In this document: positions 1-7,140 of the stretch, in pieces
Position numbering within the stretch: the stretch's first letter is position 1
How the letters are laid out: each line of letters begins with the position of its first letter
From: an uncultured Eubacteriales bacterium
GTDB taxonomy: Bacteria > Bacillota > Clostridia > Christensenellales > Aristaeellaceae
Direction of reading: 5' to 3'
DNA length: 12,059 nucleotides
Assembly (NCBI GenBank): GCA_944353735.1
Contig: CALVPU010000229.1
Location: 1 to 12,059 of the forward strand
The notes under the pieces: generated by a model
The model's database searches: none
Told to the model about the DNA's origin: nothing
The model's input: only the letters and a program-made list of their open reading frames with translations
Translations under genes and position numbers: made by a program

Positions 1-13
1 TGTCCTCAAACAT
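1..13 (-). CDS. 5' end of an unidentified gene (first four codons only)
   Basis: On the minus strand an ATG at 13-11 is preceded by a perfect GGAGGG Shine-Dalgarno sequence (26-21) at 7-nt spacing, and reads Met-Phe-Glu-Asp before leaving the window. The long leader and a good promoter upstream (131-159) support a real gene start. It lies downstream of the response-regulator gene in the same direction. It could be a sugar-metabolism gene or a target of that regulator, but four residues allow no identification. Confidence 0.6.
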
Positions 14-124
14 GGATATACCCTCCTAATTGTGTTGCCCATACGATGCCTGTCTTTGATGCCGAGTCCTGTCATCGGTAGGGTTCCACCGGAGGGATAC
101 GGTTTCGAAGCTCTTATCGGGGCT
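14..124 (-). promoter_or_regulatory. Structured ~110-nt 5' leader with anti-Shine-Dalgarno segment
   Basis: This is the region between the predicted transcription start (about 124) and the ATG at 13. Minus-strand CCCTCC at 96-91 is exactly complementary to the GGAGGG Shine-Dalgarno at 26-21. The pairing can extend by three more pairs (TAT 99-97 with ATA) if one U is bulged. Just after the anti-SD is a hairpin CGGTGG-AACC-CTACCG, followed by complementary GATG/CATC segments that can pair in more than one way. This suggests control of translation by sequestering the ribosome-binding site. I do not recognise a known riboswitch class, so the function is inference. Confidence 0.4.
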
Positions 125-130
125 GAAGGT

Positions 131-159
131 ATTATAGCACAGTTCGGGCAAATTGTACA
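131..159 (-). promoter_or_regulatory. Sigma-A-type promoter with extended -10
   Basis: The minus strand has TATAAT at 136-131 preceded by TGC, an extended -10 (TGnTATAAT). TGTACA lies at 159-154 with a 17-bp spacer and matches the -35 consensus at 4 of 6 positions. Transcription would start near 124 and serve the gene whose start codon is at 13. A separate promoter here means this gene does not depend only on readthrough from the sugar operon. Confidence 0.7.
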
Positions 160-258
160 GACCTTTCCGAGGCTTTCGAGAAATTTTTTTGTCAAAGCGG
201 CGGCGTTTTTCGATCGCCCTGCGGCACAGGCGGTTCGCCCCTTTCCCCGCCGCCCGCG

Positions 259-1011
259 CTATGGCTTGCGCCTGCCGCGCAGCCTGCGGTATTCGCTCGG
301 CGAACAGTGCCAGTAATTCAGGAAAGCGCGGTTGAAGTTCTGCGGCACGAGATAGCCCAGCTGGAGCGCAATCTCGCTCGTCCGCCGGCCGGCAAGCAGC
401 ATGTCCGCCGCGGCCTGCATCTTTGCGTCGACGATGTACTGCGTGAACGTCTGACCGGTTTCCTTCTTGAAGAGCTTGCTGAAATAGGTATAGCTCAGGT
501 TCATCTGGTTGGCGACCAGCGCCATGTTGATCTCCTCGGAGAGATGCCTGTGCACGTAATCCTTCGCCCATGTCACCGGATCGGCGCAGTTTGCGGTATC
601 CGCCGGTCGGTTCGCCGCGCTCTTGCGCCGCTCCTCCACGAGGGCGACCGCCTTCTGGATGGTCTCGCGCATCTCGTCGCGGCTCACCGGCTTGAGCAGA
701 AAGTCGACCACGCCCAGCCGGATCGCCTGATGGGCGTAGGGAAAGGACGGATAGGCGGTGATGATCACGCTGCACAGCTGCGGATTGAGCTTGAGAATGC
801 CGGCGATCAGGTCCAGACCGTTCATGCCCGCCATCTGAATGTCGGTCAGGAGGATGTCCACCGTGTGGCGCTGCGCATGCTCGAGCGCCTCCTCGCCGGA
901 ATGGACGGAGACGATCTCCATCTGGTGCGAAAAGGGCATGGCGCGCAGGCGGTTCTCCAACCCCAGACACGCCATTTCGTCGTCGTCAACGATCAGCAGA
1001 TGCAGCCACAC
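259..1011 (-). CDS. YesN-like response regulator, receiver plus AraC DNA-binding domain
   Basis: A 250-residue cytoplasmic response regulator. Residues 1-120 form a CheY-like receiver with acidic pocket D9-D11, phosphoacceptor D57 (LLTDIQM), T85 and K107. Residues about 145-245 are a two-helix-turn-helix AraC domain ending in SPSEYRRL. I chose the GTG at 1011 because a strong GGAGGTGA (1024-1017) sits 5 nt upstream; an in-frame ATG at 1026 overlaps that sequence and is less likely. The start lies inside the end of the kinase gene (26-nt overlap), so the two are probably translationally coupled partners. In YesN-type systems the phosphorylated regulator usually activates sugar-transport promoters, probably this operon or the gene to its left. 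In the last helix WHC replaces the usual small linker with glycine before the SP..Y motif. At 250 residues it is about half the length of full YesN proteins, which have a middle region. No clear U-tract terminator follows. Confidence 0.93.
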   Translation of the reverse strand: MWLHLLIVDDDEMACLGLENRLRAMPFSHQMEIVSVHSGEEALEHAQRHTVDILLTDIQMAGMNGLDLIAGILKLNPQLCSVIITAYPSFPYAHQAIRLGVVDFLLKPVSRDEMRETIQKAVALVEERRKSAANRPADTANCADPVTWAKDYVHRHLSEEINMALVANQMNLSYTYFSKLFKKETGQTFTQYIVDAKMQAAADMLLAGRRTSEIALQLGYLVPQNFNRAFLNYWHCSPSEYRRLRGRRKP

Positions 1012-2737
1012 CGTCGTCACCTCCATTGATGCACAGTCTGAGCAGTACGCGCGTCCAACCGTCCTCCACGCGGATGGAAATGCCGGAGCCCCTGGCGTAG
1101 AGCAGGTCGATCCGCGCGGCGATGTTGGACAGCCCGACGCCGCGACCGCTGTGGATGGCGCCATGACCGTCCAGCAGACGCGGGATCGCGTCCGGATCGA
1201 CCGGCTTGCCGTCGTTTTCGACGGCGAAGCAGAGGTCGCTTCCCTCGCGCCAGCCGCGCAGGCGGATGGTGAGCGGGCGCTGCGGGATCATGCCGTGCTG
1301 GATGGCGTTTTCGCACAGCGGCTGAAAGAGGAAGCGGATGATGCGCTCTCCGGCGTCGATCCCTTGCAGGTCCATCTCGAAGCAGATGCTCCCGCGCTTG
1401 CACATGTTCATCAGGCGGACGTAGTTGTTCGTGCTCTCCAGTTCCTCGCGCAGTATGGAATAGGCGTCGCTGTTGAGGTTGTAGCGCAGCAGCTTGCCCA
1501 GCAGCACGATGCCGTCGGAGAGGGTCTCCTTGTCGACGCCCATCTCCACCGACATCTGCAGCCAGTTGAGCGTATTGAACAGGAAGTGCGGGTTCATCTG
1601 ATACTGCAGCGCCAGCTGGAGGATGCGCCGCTGCGCGCGCTCGTTGGCGATCTGCTGCTGCGCCTGCGCCTGCAGCCGTCCCAGCAGCACGTTGAACGCC
1701 CCGACCAGCTGGCTGATCTCGTCGTTGCGCAGTTTGGGAAAGGCGATGTCCATCTGTCCCGCCTTGGCGCGCTCGCCGATGACGACCGCCTCGTCCAGCC
1801 GCACCTGAATGGCGCGGAGATAGCGGCGGATCATCCAGAACAGAAAGGCGCTGCTGAGCAACAGGATCATCAGCTGCGGCAGCCCGTTGAGCCAGCCGCG
1901 GAAGAGAATTGCGCCGTAGTCCAGTTCCAGCAGCAGATCGGCGCCGAGGCCGTCCAGCGGACAGACCAGCAGCAGCCGGCGCCCGACGCGCTCGACGCGC
2001 TGTCCCGATTGCGCCGCATCGTAGTCCGGCAGCGCGCCGTCGCCCGTCTGCAGGATCGCGGCGCCGTCCCGCGCCACGTAGAGCGCGGCGTCGCCCGCGT
2101 TCATCCGCACCGGCGAAAACAGCTGCTCCGGCGACACGCCGCACTTGAGCGCGCCGATCCTGCGCGTGCCTTCCATGACCCAGCGGTAATAGGTGTAGGC
2201 GTCCATGTTGTCCTCGCTGCGCAGCACCGTGCTCTGCGGGTGCAGCGGCGCCAGCCCCACCCACGCCGAAGTGCTGCCGGAATCCTGAAAGGCCGCGAAG
2301 TCCGCCGCGTCCTCGATTCGGTCCATGTGCAGCGCGTACCAGAAGCTCTCCGGCATGCGGTCGTTCGCCGAGAAGAGGGTGATGCTGCCGTCCAGGTCCT
2401 TGAGATAGGTCGCCGCCGTGCTCAGCGTCGCGCGCACGTCGTATATCTGCAATATGACGCGCTCGTAATCGCTCATGTTGCCGTTGGACAGAAGGCGCTG
2501 GACGTCGGCGTCATAGGCGAGCATGTCCAGCAGATTCTCGACCAGCGAGGCGTTGGTGAGGACGCTGTTGCGCGTCACGCGCAGCAGGGACCAGCCGTCC
2601 TCGACGGTGCGCTCGTAGTGTTCGCGCACCGTCAGGCTGCACAGCCACGCCGCGAACAGCAAAAGCGGCAGGAGGATCGCCAGCACATACAGCTTCAGCG
2701 CGTTGCGCATCAACCCCGCTCGTCCCTTCACGCCCAT
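986..2737 (-). CDS. YesM-like sensor histidine kinase
   Basis: A 583-residue membrane kinase that senses an extracytoplasmic signal and phosphorylates the adjacent AraC-type regulator. Membrane segments lie at about 15-36 and 286-304, flanking a ~245-residue extracellular sensor region. A HAMP linker follows (about 305-360), then the His_kinase domain with phospho-acceptor H384 in the motif QMNPHFLFNTL. The ATPase has its N-box at PLCENAIQHG (N477), VENDG near 506-510 in place of the usual DNG motif, and the G-box GRGVGLSN (531-538). The ATG at 2737 follows AAGGAGG at 7 nt; a second ATG ten codons in has no comparable site. It lies 75 nt after the binding-protein gene with a strong hairpin in the gap, and overlaps the regulator start. 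Domain order and size fit the YesM/LytS-like family found with CUT1 transporters. The ligand is unknown; the binding protein may present it. Confidence 0.95.
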   Translation of the reverse strand: MGVKGRAGLMRNALKLYVLAILLPLLLFAAWLCSLTVREHYERTVEDGWSLLRVTRNSVLTNASLVENLLDMLAYDADVQRLLSNGNMSDYERVILQIYDVRATLSTAATYLKDLDGSITLFSANDRMPESFWYALHMDRIEDAADFAAFQDSGSTSAWVGLAPLHPQSTVLRSEDNMDAYTYYRWVMEGTRRIGALKCGVSPEQLFSPVRMNAGDAALYVARDGAAILQTGDGALPDYDAAQSGQRVERVGRRLLLVCPLDGLGADLLLELDYGAILFRGWLNGLPQLMILLLSSAFLFWMIRRYLRAIQVRLDEAVVIGERAKAGQMDIAFPKLRNDEISQLVGAFNVLLGRLQAQAQQQIANERAQRRILQLALQYQMNPHFLFNTLNWLQMSVEMGVDKETLSDGIVLLGKLLRYNLNSDAYSILREELESTNNYVRLMNMCKRGSICFEMDLQGIDAGERIIRFLFQPLCENAIQHGMIPQRPLTIRLRGWREGSDLCFAVENDGKPVDPDAIPRLLDGHGAIHSGRGVGLSNIAARIDLLYARGSGISIRVEDGWTRVLLRLCINGGDDGVAASADR

Positions 2738-2766
2738 GGCAAACCCTCCTTCCTGAGACGCGGCAA

Positions 2767-2797
2767 GCGCACCGAAGGAAAAACTCCTTCGGTGCGC
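2767..2797 (-). promoter_or_regulatory. Intercistronic hairpin between binding-protein and kinase genes
   Basis: A perfect 13-bp inverted repeat (arms 2767-2779 and 2785-2797) with a 5-nt loop lies 15 nt after the binding-protein stop codon. In the minus-strand RNA the loop is GUUUU. The stem is followed by TTGCCG rather than a U-tract, so it is not a standard intrinsic terminator. It most likely blocks 3' exonucleases, or partly attenuates transcription, so that the binding protein is made in excess over the two-component genes. That role is inferred from similar arrangements in other sugar operons. Confidence 0.8.
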
Positions 2798-2812
2798 GAC
2801 CGCTGACAGCGC

Positions 2813-4348
2813 TTATTCGGCAAAGGTGTAGTCGGTGCCGAAGATGGCGTTGTACTCCGCGAGCTGAGACTGGCGGACTTCCTCGCCGCCCATGCTCAGG
2901 TATTCGGAGACGTAGGCGTCCCAATCGGTCTCGATGTCCTGCTCGCCCATGATGAACGCCAGCATGTTCGAGCTGAAGAACGTGGTCAGCTCGGCATAGT
3001 AGTCGTTGTACGCGTCGGTGAGGATCATGCAGAAGAGGCCCTCGCGCACGGGCTCCTCATAGCGCATGTTCGAGCCATCGACGAGGACATGCTTGCCCAC
3101 TTCGCTGTCGTCGATCAGTTCATACTCCTGCGCCTGCCAGTCCTCATGGTAGAGCATCTTGTAGACTTCCATGTCCGTGGTCTCGTACTTGCCGGACTTG
3201 GACTTGCTGTCGTTCTGACCCCAGGTCCAGGTAGTGGTGTTGGTCTCCGGGTCCCACTCAAAGAACTCGCCCTCAACGCCATACTGGCAGGTGCGGAAGC
3301 CAAGGCCGCCCGCCTGGAAGTTGAGCAGCTTCACAGCCGCGGCGATCTCTTCTTCAGAGCAGAGGTAGCTGACGCCGATGACGGTGCTGAACGGCGCGGA
3401 ATAGAGGTTGCCGCTCTGACCATCCTCGCCCACCGGCGGCAGGATGACCTGCACGTTGGCGTTCGGCTGGAGGTTCGCGAAGTCATAGCGCGTATAGGCG
3501 TTGCTGCCATGGCTCCACCACGCGGACCAAATGCCGACCTCGCCGCGGCACCACTTCGCCTGCATCTGGTCGTAGCCGCAGGTGAACATCTCGGGGTCGA
3601 TCAGTCCTTCGGCGTAGATGTCGCGCAGGTAGCGCAGCGCATTGCGGTAGCTCTCGCTGATGGCGTTGGTGGTGATGGTGCCGTCGTCGTTGAGGAAGTA
3701 GTCCTCTTCAGACGAAGCGCCAAACGCGCCCATGAGGAAGGAAAGGAAGCTGTAGCCCGCGCCGCAGAGACCGTAGGTATCGTCCTCGCCGTTGCCGTCC
3801 GGGTCCTGCGTGGTGAAGGCGCGCATCACTTCGGTGAACTCGTCGAGCGTGGTCGGCGTCTCCAGCCCGAGGTTGTCCAGCCAGTCCTGACGGATGAAGA
3901 CCACGTGGCTGCTGGGCACGTCCAGCAGCGAGGGCACGCCGAGCACTTCGCCCTCCATGGTCATGTAGCTCCAGTTGTCGCCGACGTAGGTCATCAGGTC
4001 GGGGCAGTTCTCCTCGCTGAGATAGGGAGACAGGTCTGCCCACGCGCCGTCGAGCGCGTAGTCGCGCCAGACGCTGTAGTCACACATGACGACGTCCGGC
4101 ATGTCGCCGCCGGAAACGTACAGCGAAAGCTGCTGGGTGAAGTTGCCGCCGTCGCCCTGAATCAGATTGAAGTCGATGCCCAGATTGTCGATCATGTACT
4201 GTCTGGTCAGCTCGGTGGCCTCGTTCATCGGGCGGGACGACGCATAGAACACGTCCAGCGTCACCACGTCGCCGCTCTCCTCCGCCAGCGCCGCCGTCGC
4301 CGACACCAGCATGAAGGCCATCAGCAGCAGTGAAAGCAGTCTCTTCAT
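2813..4348 (-). CDS. Extracellular solute-binding protein of a CUT1 (LplA-type) ABC transporter
   Basis: A 511-residue secreted protein expected to capture an oligosaccharide or sugar derivative and deliver it to the two adjacent permeases. The N-terminus is a clean signal peptide: MKR, a hydrophobic core of about 15 residues, and probable cleavage after ALA at 20-22. No cysteine lies near the cleavage site, so a lipoprotein anchor is not apparent. The mature part has typical LplA-family features: FIRQDWLDNLGL (151-162), PTTLDEF (165-171) and the aspartate-rich turn DPDGNGEDD (182-190), which resembles a calcium loop. The start is firm, because GAGGAGG lies about 10 nt before the ATG. The gene sits between two stem-loops (4372-4395 and 2767-2797), an arrangement suited to making this subunit in excess. 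Substrate cannot be told from sequence alone; relatives bind plant or host glycan fragments. Confidence 0.95.
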   Translation of the reverse strand: MKRLLSLLLMAFMLVSATAALAEESGDVVTLDVFYASSRPMNEATELTRQYMIDNLGIDFNLIQGDGGNFTQQLSLYVSGGDMPDVVMCDYSVWRDYALDGAWADLSPYLSEENCPDLMTYVGDNWSYMTMEGEVLGVPSLLDVPSSHVVFIRQDWLDNLGLETPTTLDEFTEVMRAFTTQDPDGNGEDDTYGLCGAGYSFLSFLMGAFGASSEEDYFLNDDGTITTNAISESYRNALRYLRDIYAEGLIDPEMFTCGYDQMQAKWCRGEVGIWSAWWSHGSNAYTRYDFANLQPNANVQVILPPVGEDGQSGNLYSAPFSTVIGVSYLCSEEEIAAAVKLLNFQAGGLGFRTCQYGVEGEFFEWDPETNTTTWTWGQNDSKSKSGKYETTDMEVYKMLYHEDWQAQEYELIDDSEVGKHVLVDGSNMRYEEPVREGLFCMILTDAYNDYYAELTTFFSSNMLAFIMGEQDIETDWDAYVSEYLSMGGEEVRQSQLAEYNAIFGTDYTFAE

Positions 4349-4371
4349 AATAGATAGACCTCCTCTTTATT

Positions 4372-4395
4372 TTTTACACGGAATCCCGTGTAAAA
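4372..4395 (-). promoter_or_regulatory. Intercistronic hairpin just upstream of the binding-protein gene
   Basis: A perfect 10-bp inverted repeat (arms 4372-4381 and 4386-4395, 4-nt loop) lies in the 72-nt gap between the permease stop and the binding-protein start, about 10 nt before the Shine-Dalgarno. It has no U-tract on the minus strand. Likely roles are protecting a processed 5' end of the binding-protein message, or acting as an operator for a dimeric regulator; the sequence does not decide between them. Confidence 0.65.
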
Positions 4396-4420
4396 TTCGC
4401 AATTTCCCATTCCAACCTTG

Positions 4421-5314
4421 TCAGCCCTTCAGCGAGCCGACCATGACGCCCTTGACGAAGTAGCGCTGCACAAACGGATACACGCACAGGATCGGCAGCA
4501 CCGACACGACGATCATGGCGTCCTTCAGCGTTTCCTGCGGAATCGAGCGTGCCGCATCGTCGTAGAGCATGGTGTCGAACATGCCGCTCTGCAGCACCTG
4601 CCGCAGCACGGTCTGCATCGGCCAGAGTTCGTTGTTCCGGATGTAGATCAGGCTCTTGAAATAGTCGTTCCAGTAGCCGACGGCATAGAACAGCGTCACC
4701 GTGGCGATCGCCGCGCCGGACAGCGGCAGCAGGATCTTGACCAGATAGCCCAGCAGCGTCTCGCCGTCGATCGACGCCGCTTCGTACAAGTCCTCGGGCA
4801 CGCTCTGGAAGAAGTTGCGCAGCAGCACCATGTTGTAGGTGCTCACGCAGCCAGGCAGGATCAGCGCCCACAGGCTGTCGATCAGCCCCAGTTCGCTCAC
4901 CACCAGATACGTCGGCACCAGGCCGCCGCTGAACAGCATCGTGAACACGAAAAACAGCGTAAACGCCTTGCGCCCGGGCAGCTTCTTCAGCGACAGCGCG
5001 AACGCGCCCATGATCGACAGCACCATGCTCAGCGCCGTGCCGCCCAGCGTGACGACGATCGTGTTGCGGTACGCCGTCGGGATCAGCGCGTTGCGGAACA
5101 CCTGCTCGTAGGCGTCCCAGTGCAGGCCGTCCGGCCAGAGCACGAAGCCGTTCTTGACCAGATGCCCGATGGACGAAACCGAGCCGACGAGCACATACCA
5201 GAAGGGATACAGCGTTAAGATCAGCACCGCGACCATGATCACGGCGTTGACAACGTTGAACGCGTGATCCCAACCGGACTTGCGCATTTTCTGCGCTCCC
5301 TGCCGATTGACCAT
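4421..5314 (-). CDS. ABC sugar transporter permease, AraQ/YtcP type
   Basis: A 297-residue inner permease subunit of a CUT1 carbohydrate importer with about six membrane spans (roughly 19-41, 83-106, 117-139, 146-165, 199-217 and 264-282). The EAA loop, which docks the ATPase, is visible as EAASIDG (178-184) with the conserved proline at 197. PEDLYEAA and GYWNDYF are typical of the LplC/YtcP branch. I prefer the ATG at 5314, which shares its A with the TGA stop of the upstream permease gene and has a GGAGGGG 8 nt before it. In-frame TTG and GTG codons at 5320 and 5317 are possible but weaker. The stop-start overlap implies coupled translation and near-equal amounts of the two permeases. The partner ATPase is not in this window. 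Confidence 0.95.
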   Translation of the reverse strand: MVNRQGAQKMRKSGWDHAFNVVNAVIMVAVLILTLYPFWYVLVGSVSSIGHLVKNGFVLWPDGLHWDAYEQVFRNALIPTAYRNTIVVTLGGTALSMVLSIMGAFALSLKKLPGRKAFTLFFVFTMLFSGGLVPTYLVVSELGLIDSLWALILPGCVSTYNMVLLRNFFQSVPEDLYEAASIDGETLLGYLVKILLPLSGAAIATVTLFYAVGYWNDYFKSLIYIRNNELWPMQTVLRQVLQSGMFDTMLYDDAARSIPQETLKDAMIVVSVLPILCVYPFVQRYFVKGVMVGSLKG

Positions 5315-6249
5315 CACCAAATCCCCTCCCCGTCCGTGAGCATTCTGCAGACCTTGTTCGTGCCAACCACCAGCACCAGCCCGATGAGCGACTTCAGCAT
5401 GCCCGAAGCCGTGGCGAGGCTGAAGTTGTTCGACGAGCCGAGGCCCACGCGGTAAATGTAATAGTCGATCGTCTCGCCGACATCGAGCGTCAGGTCCGTG
5501 ATCAGCACAAAGATCTGGTCAAAGCTGACGTTCAGGATGTTGCCCACGGTGAGGATGAGCTGGATGGCGATGATGCCGCGAATCCCGGGCAGGGTCACGT
5601 GCCAGATGCGCGCGAACCGCCCCGCGCCATCGATGCGCGCCGCCTCGTAGAGCTGCTCGTCCACCGAGGAGATCGCCGCCATGTAGATGATCGCCGACCA
5701 GCCCATGCTCTTCCAGATGCCGGACACGACCACGATCGGTCGGAAATAGGCGCCGATGCCGATGTAGTTCTGCGCCGTGCCGCCGAGCGCCTCGATGATT
5801 GCCGGAATCGCGCCCGTGCTGGGCGACAGCAGCATGTAGACCATGCCGCCTGCCACCGACCAGGAAATGAAGTGCGGCAGATAGCTCACCGTCTGAACCA
5901 GCTTCTTAAACGGCGTGCAGGTGATCTCGTTGAGCAGCACCGCGAAGATGATCGGCAGCGGGAAGCCGACGAGCAGGTTCAGCGCGCTGATGACGATGGT
6001 GTTGCGAATCGACTGCAGAAACGCCGCCGAGGCGAACAGCCGCTCGAAGTTGTCCCATCCGACCCACGGACTGCCGCCGATGCCGCGAATGGCGCTGAAC
6101 TTCTTGAAGGCGATCACCAATCCGCCCATCGGCAGGTAACAGAACACGAGGTACCATGCCACGACTGGAATCAGCAGCAGGTATGCCGGCCAATAGCGCG
6201 CCAGCCGCTGGCGCAGCGTTTCCTTAGACCTCAACTGTAAACCCGTCAT
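5314..6249 (-). CDS. ABC sugar transporter permease, LplB type
   Basis: A 311-residue CUT1 permease that pairs with the AraQ-type permease to form the import channel. The N-terminus has a basic cytoplasmic stretch, then a first span at about 21-39 (YLLLIPVVAWYLVF) and YLPMGGLVIAFKKF, the classic LplB/YteP opening. The EAA loop is EAARIDG (202-208) with proline 221 (TLPGIRG). Five further spans follow at spacing usual for MalF-like permeases without the large extra loop. The ATG at 6249 lies 26 nt inside the end of the upstream hydrolase gene, with a GGGGTGA 9 nt before it, so translation is probably coupled to that gene. The 3' end overlaps the next permease by one base. Confidence 0.95.
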   Translation of the reverse strand: MTGLQLRSKETLRQRLARYWPAYLLLIPVVAWYLVFCYLPMGGLVIAFKKFSAIRGIGGSPWVGWDNFERLFASAAFLQSIRNTIVISALNLLVGFPLPIIFAVLLNEITCTPFKKLVQTVSYLPHFISWSVAGGMVYMLLSPSTGAIPAIIEALGGTAQNYIGIGAYFRPIVVVSGIWKSMGWSAIIYMAAISSVDEQLYEAARIDGAGRFARIWHVTLPGIRGIIAIQLILTVGNILNVSFDQIFVLITDLTLDVGETIDYYIYRVGLGSSNNFSLATASGMLKSLIGLVLVVGTNKVCRMLTDGEGIW

Positions 6250-7090
6250 ACGCCAGCTTCACCCCTTCCGCCTGCGCAATCGCCTCGTACCAGTCGTGCG
6301 GCGGGCACCAGTGCGGCGACATGTGCGTCAGGTACATCTCGCAGCCCTCGGCAAGACAGCCGTTCTCCCGGAAGAAGGCGAGCATCTTCTTGTTGTTTTC
6401 CAGGCACATGTGACCGCCGTACTGCTCGTTGAGTCCGGTCGTGCCCTCCATGACGATCAGGTTGTAGCGAAAGCGCTTGAGGAGCTCGAGCATGTCGTCG
6501 TCGAACGTGCCGGTGTCCAGCGCGTACAGGATCGTCTTTCCGTCCTTCTTGATGACGTAGCTGTGTGAAAAGCCCTTCGGCCCGCCGTGATTGCCGCGCA
6601 CGGGCGTCACCCGGTAGCCGCCTTCCGCCTCAACGGAAACGCCCTCGTGGATCTCCTCCATGCGCATGCGCAGCTGCTCGTCTCCGTCCACCGACGCAGC
6701 CAACGCCTTCATCGTATAGGCATTGCCGTAAACCGTCAGCATCGGAAGCGGCGTAAAGCGCGGTCCGCCACAGCTGAGTTTTTCCCGATAGGGAAGGGCG
6801 AGATTCGCCTCATCCGTTCGCCGCCAGAGCAGGTGCGGCAGATAGAGATGATCCTCGTGCGGATGCGTGACCAGCAGCGACGTCACGCCCGTCAGGTCCA
6901 CGCCGAAGCGGGCAGCGTTGTCGAAACACGCCGGACCGACGTCCAGCAGCACGCGCTCGTCGATGACGGCACAGCTGTTGGCGCGCAGGTTCTTTCCACC
7001 GTGCCTGCGGGCATAGTCGCAGTGCGGACAGCGGCACCACAGGCCGGGATAACCTTCGCCCGCGCCCGTTCCAAGAAATGTAAGCTTCAT
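6224..7090 (-). CDS. PhnP-like metallo-beta-lactamase-fold hydrolase
   Basis: A 288-residue soluble hydrolase of the MBL fold, predicted to bind two catalytic metals and hydrolyse a phosphodiester or similar ester. The core motif is HPHEDH (76-81, the HxHxDH signature) after LLVTHP. Later candidate ligands are the aspartate in ALDTGTF and the histidine in LTHMSPHW. Near the N-terminus, after GTGAGEG, is CRCPHC (C19, C21, C24), a cluster like the structural zinc site of PhnP-type cyclic phosphodiesterases. The ATG at 7090 is chosen because GGGGAGG lies 7 nt upstream; frames starting further upstream have no such site. It is the first gene of the operon and overlaps the LplB-type permease gene by 26 nt, which ties it to uptake of the same substrate. 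The exact reaction is unknown; tRNase Z-like or lactonase activity cannot be excluded from sequence. Confidence 0.9.
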   Translation of the reverse strand: MKLTFLGTGAGEGYPGLWCRCPHCDYARRHGGKNLRANSCAVIDERVLLDVGPACFDNAARFGVDLTGVTSLLVTHPHEDHLYLPHLLWRRTDEANLALPYREKLSCGGPRFTPLPMLTVYGNAYTMKALAASVDGDEQLRMRMEEIHEGVSVEAEGGYRVTPVRGNHGGPKGFSHSYVIKKDGKTILYALDTGTFDDDMLELLKRFRYNLIVMEGTTGLNEQYGGHMCLENNKKMLAFFRENGCLAEGCEMYLTHMSPHWCPPHDWYEAIAQAEGVKLAYDGFTVEV

Positions 7091-7111
7091 CAAATCGCCT
7101 CCCCGAATCTC

Positions 7112-7140
7112 ATTATAACAGCTCATTCAACAGAATTCAG
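7112..7140 (-). promoter_or_regulatory. Promoter of the sugar-transport operon
   Basis: TATAAT at 7117-7112 is preceded by TGT, making an extended -10. The -35 region at 7140-7135 (CTGAAT, 17-bp spacer) matches consensus at only 3 positions, as is common for extended -10 promoters and for regulated ones. The start would be near 7105, giving a short leader to the ATG at 7090. The weak -35 fits dependence on an activator, possibly the AraC-type regulator encoded at the end of the operon. Confidence 0.7.

Noticed and set aside
72..96. T-box-like GGTGGAACC in the left-edge leader
   Set aside because: Only the core of the T-box sequence is present. The leader is too short for a specifier domain and has no following terminator.
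167..195. Perfect TTGACA at 195-190 on the minus strand as a -35 box
   Set aside because: No -10-like sequence occurs 16-18 bp downstream (CCTCGG there); the usable promoter is the one at 131-159.
839..2806. 655-codon open frame on the plus strand
   Set aside because: It lies antisense to the histidine kinase and response regulator. Its composition (Ala, Arg, Gln, Val, His-rich) is the mirror of GC-rich codons, and it has no recognisable domain.
3089..4333. 414-codon open frame on the plus strand
   Set aside because: It is antisense to the clearly real solute-binding protein, with low-complexity Ala/Val/Gln/His content and no motif.
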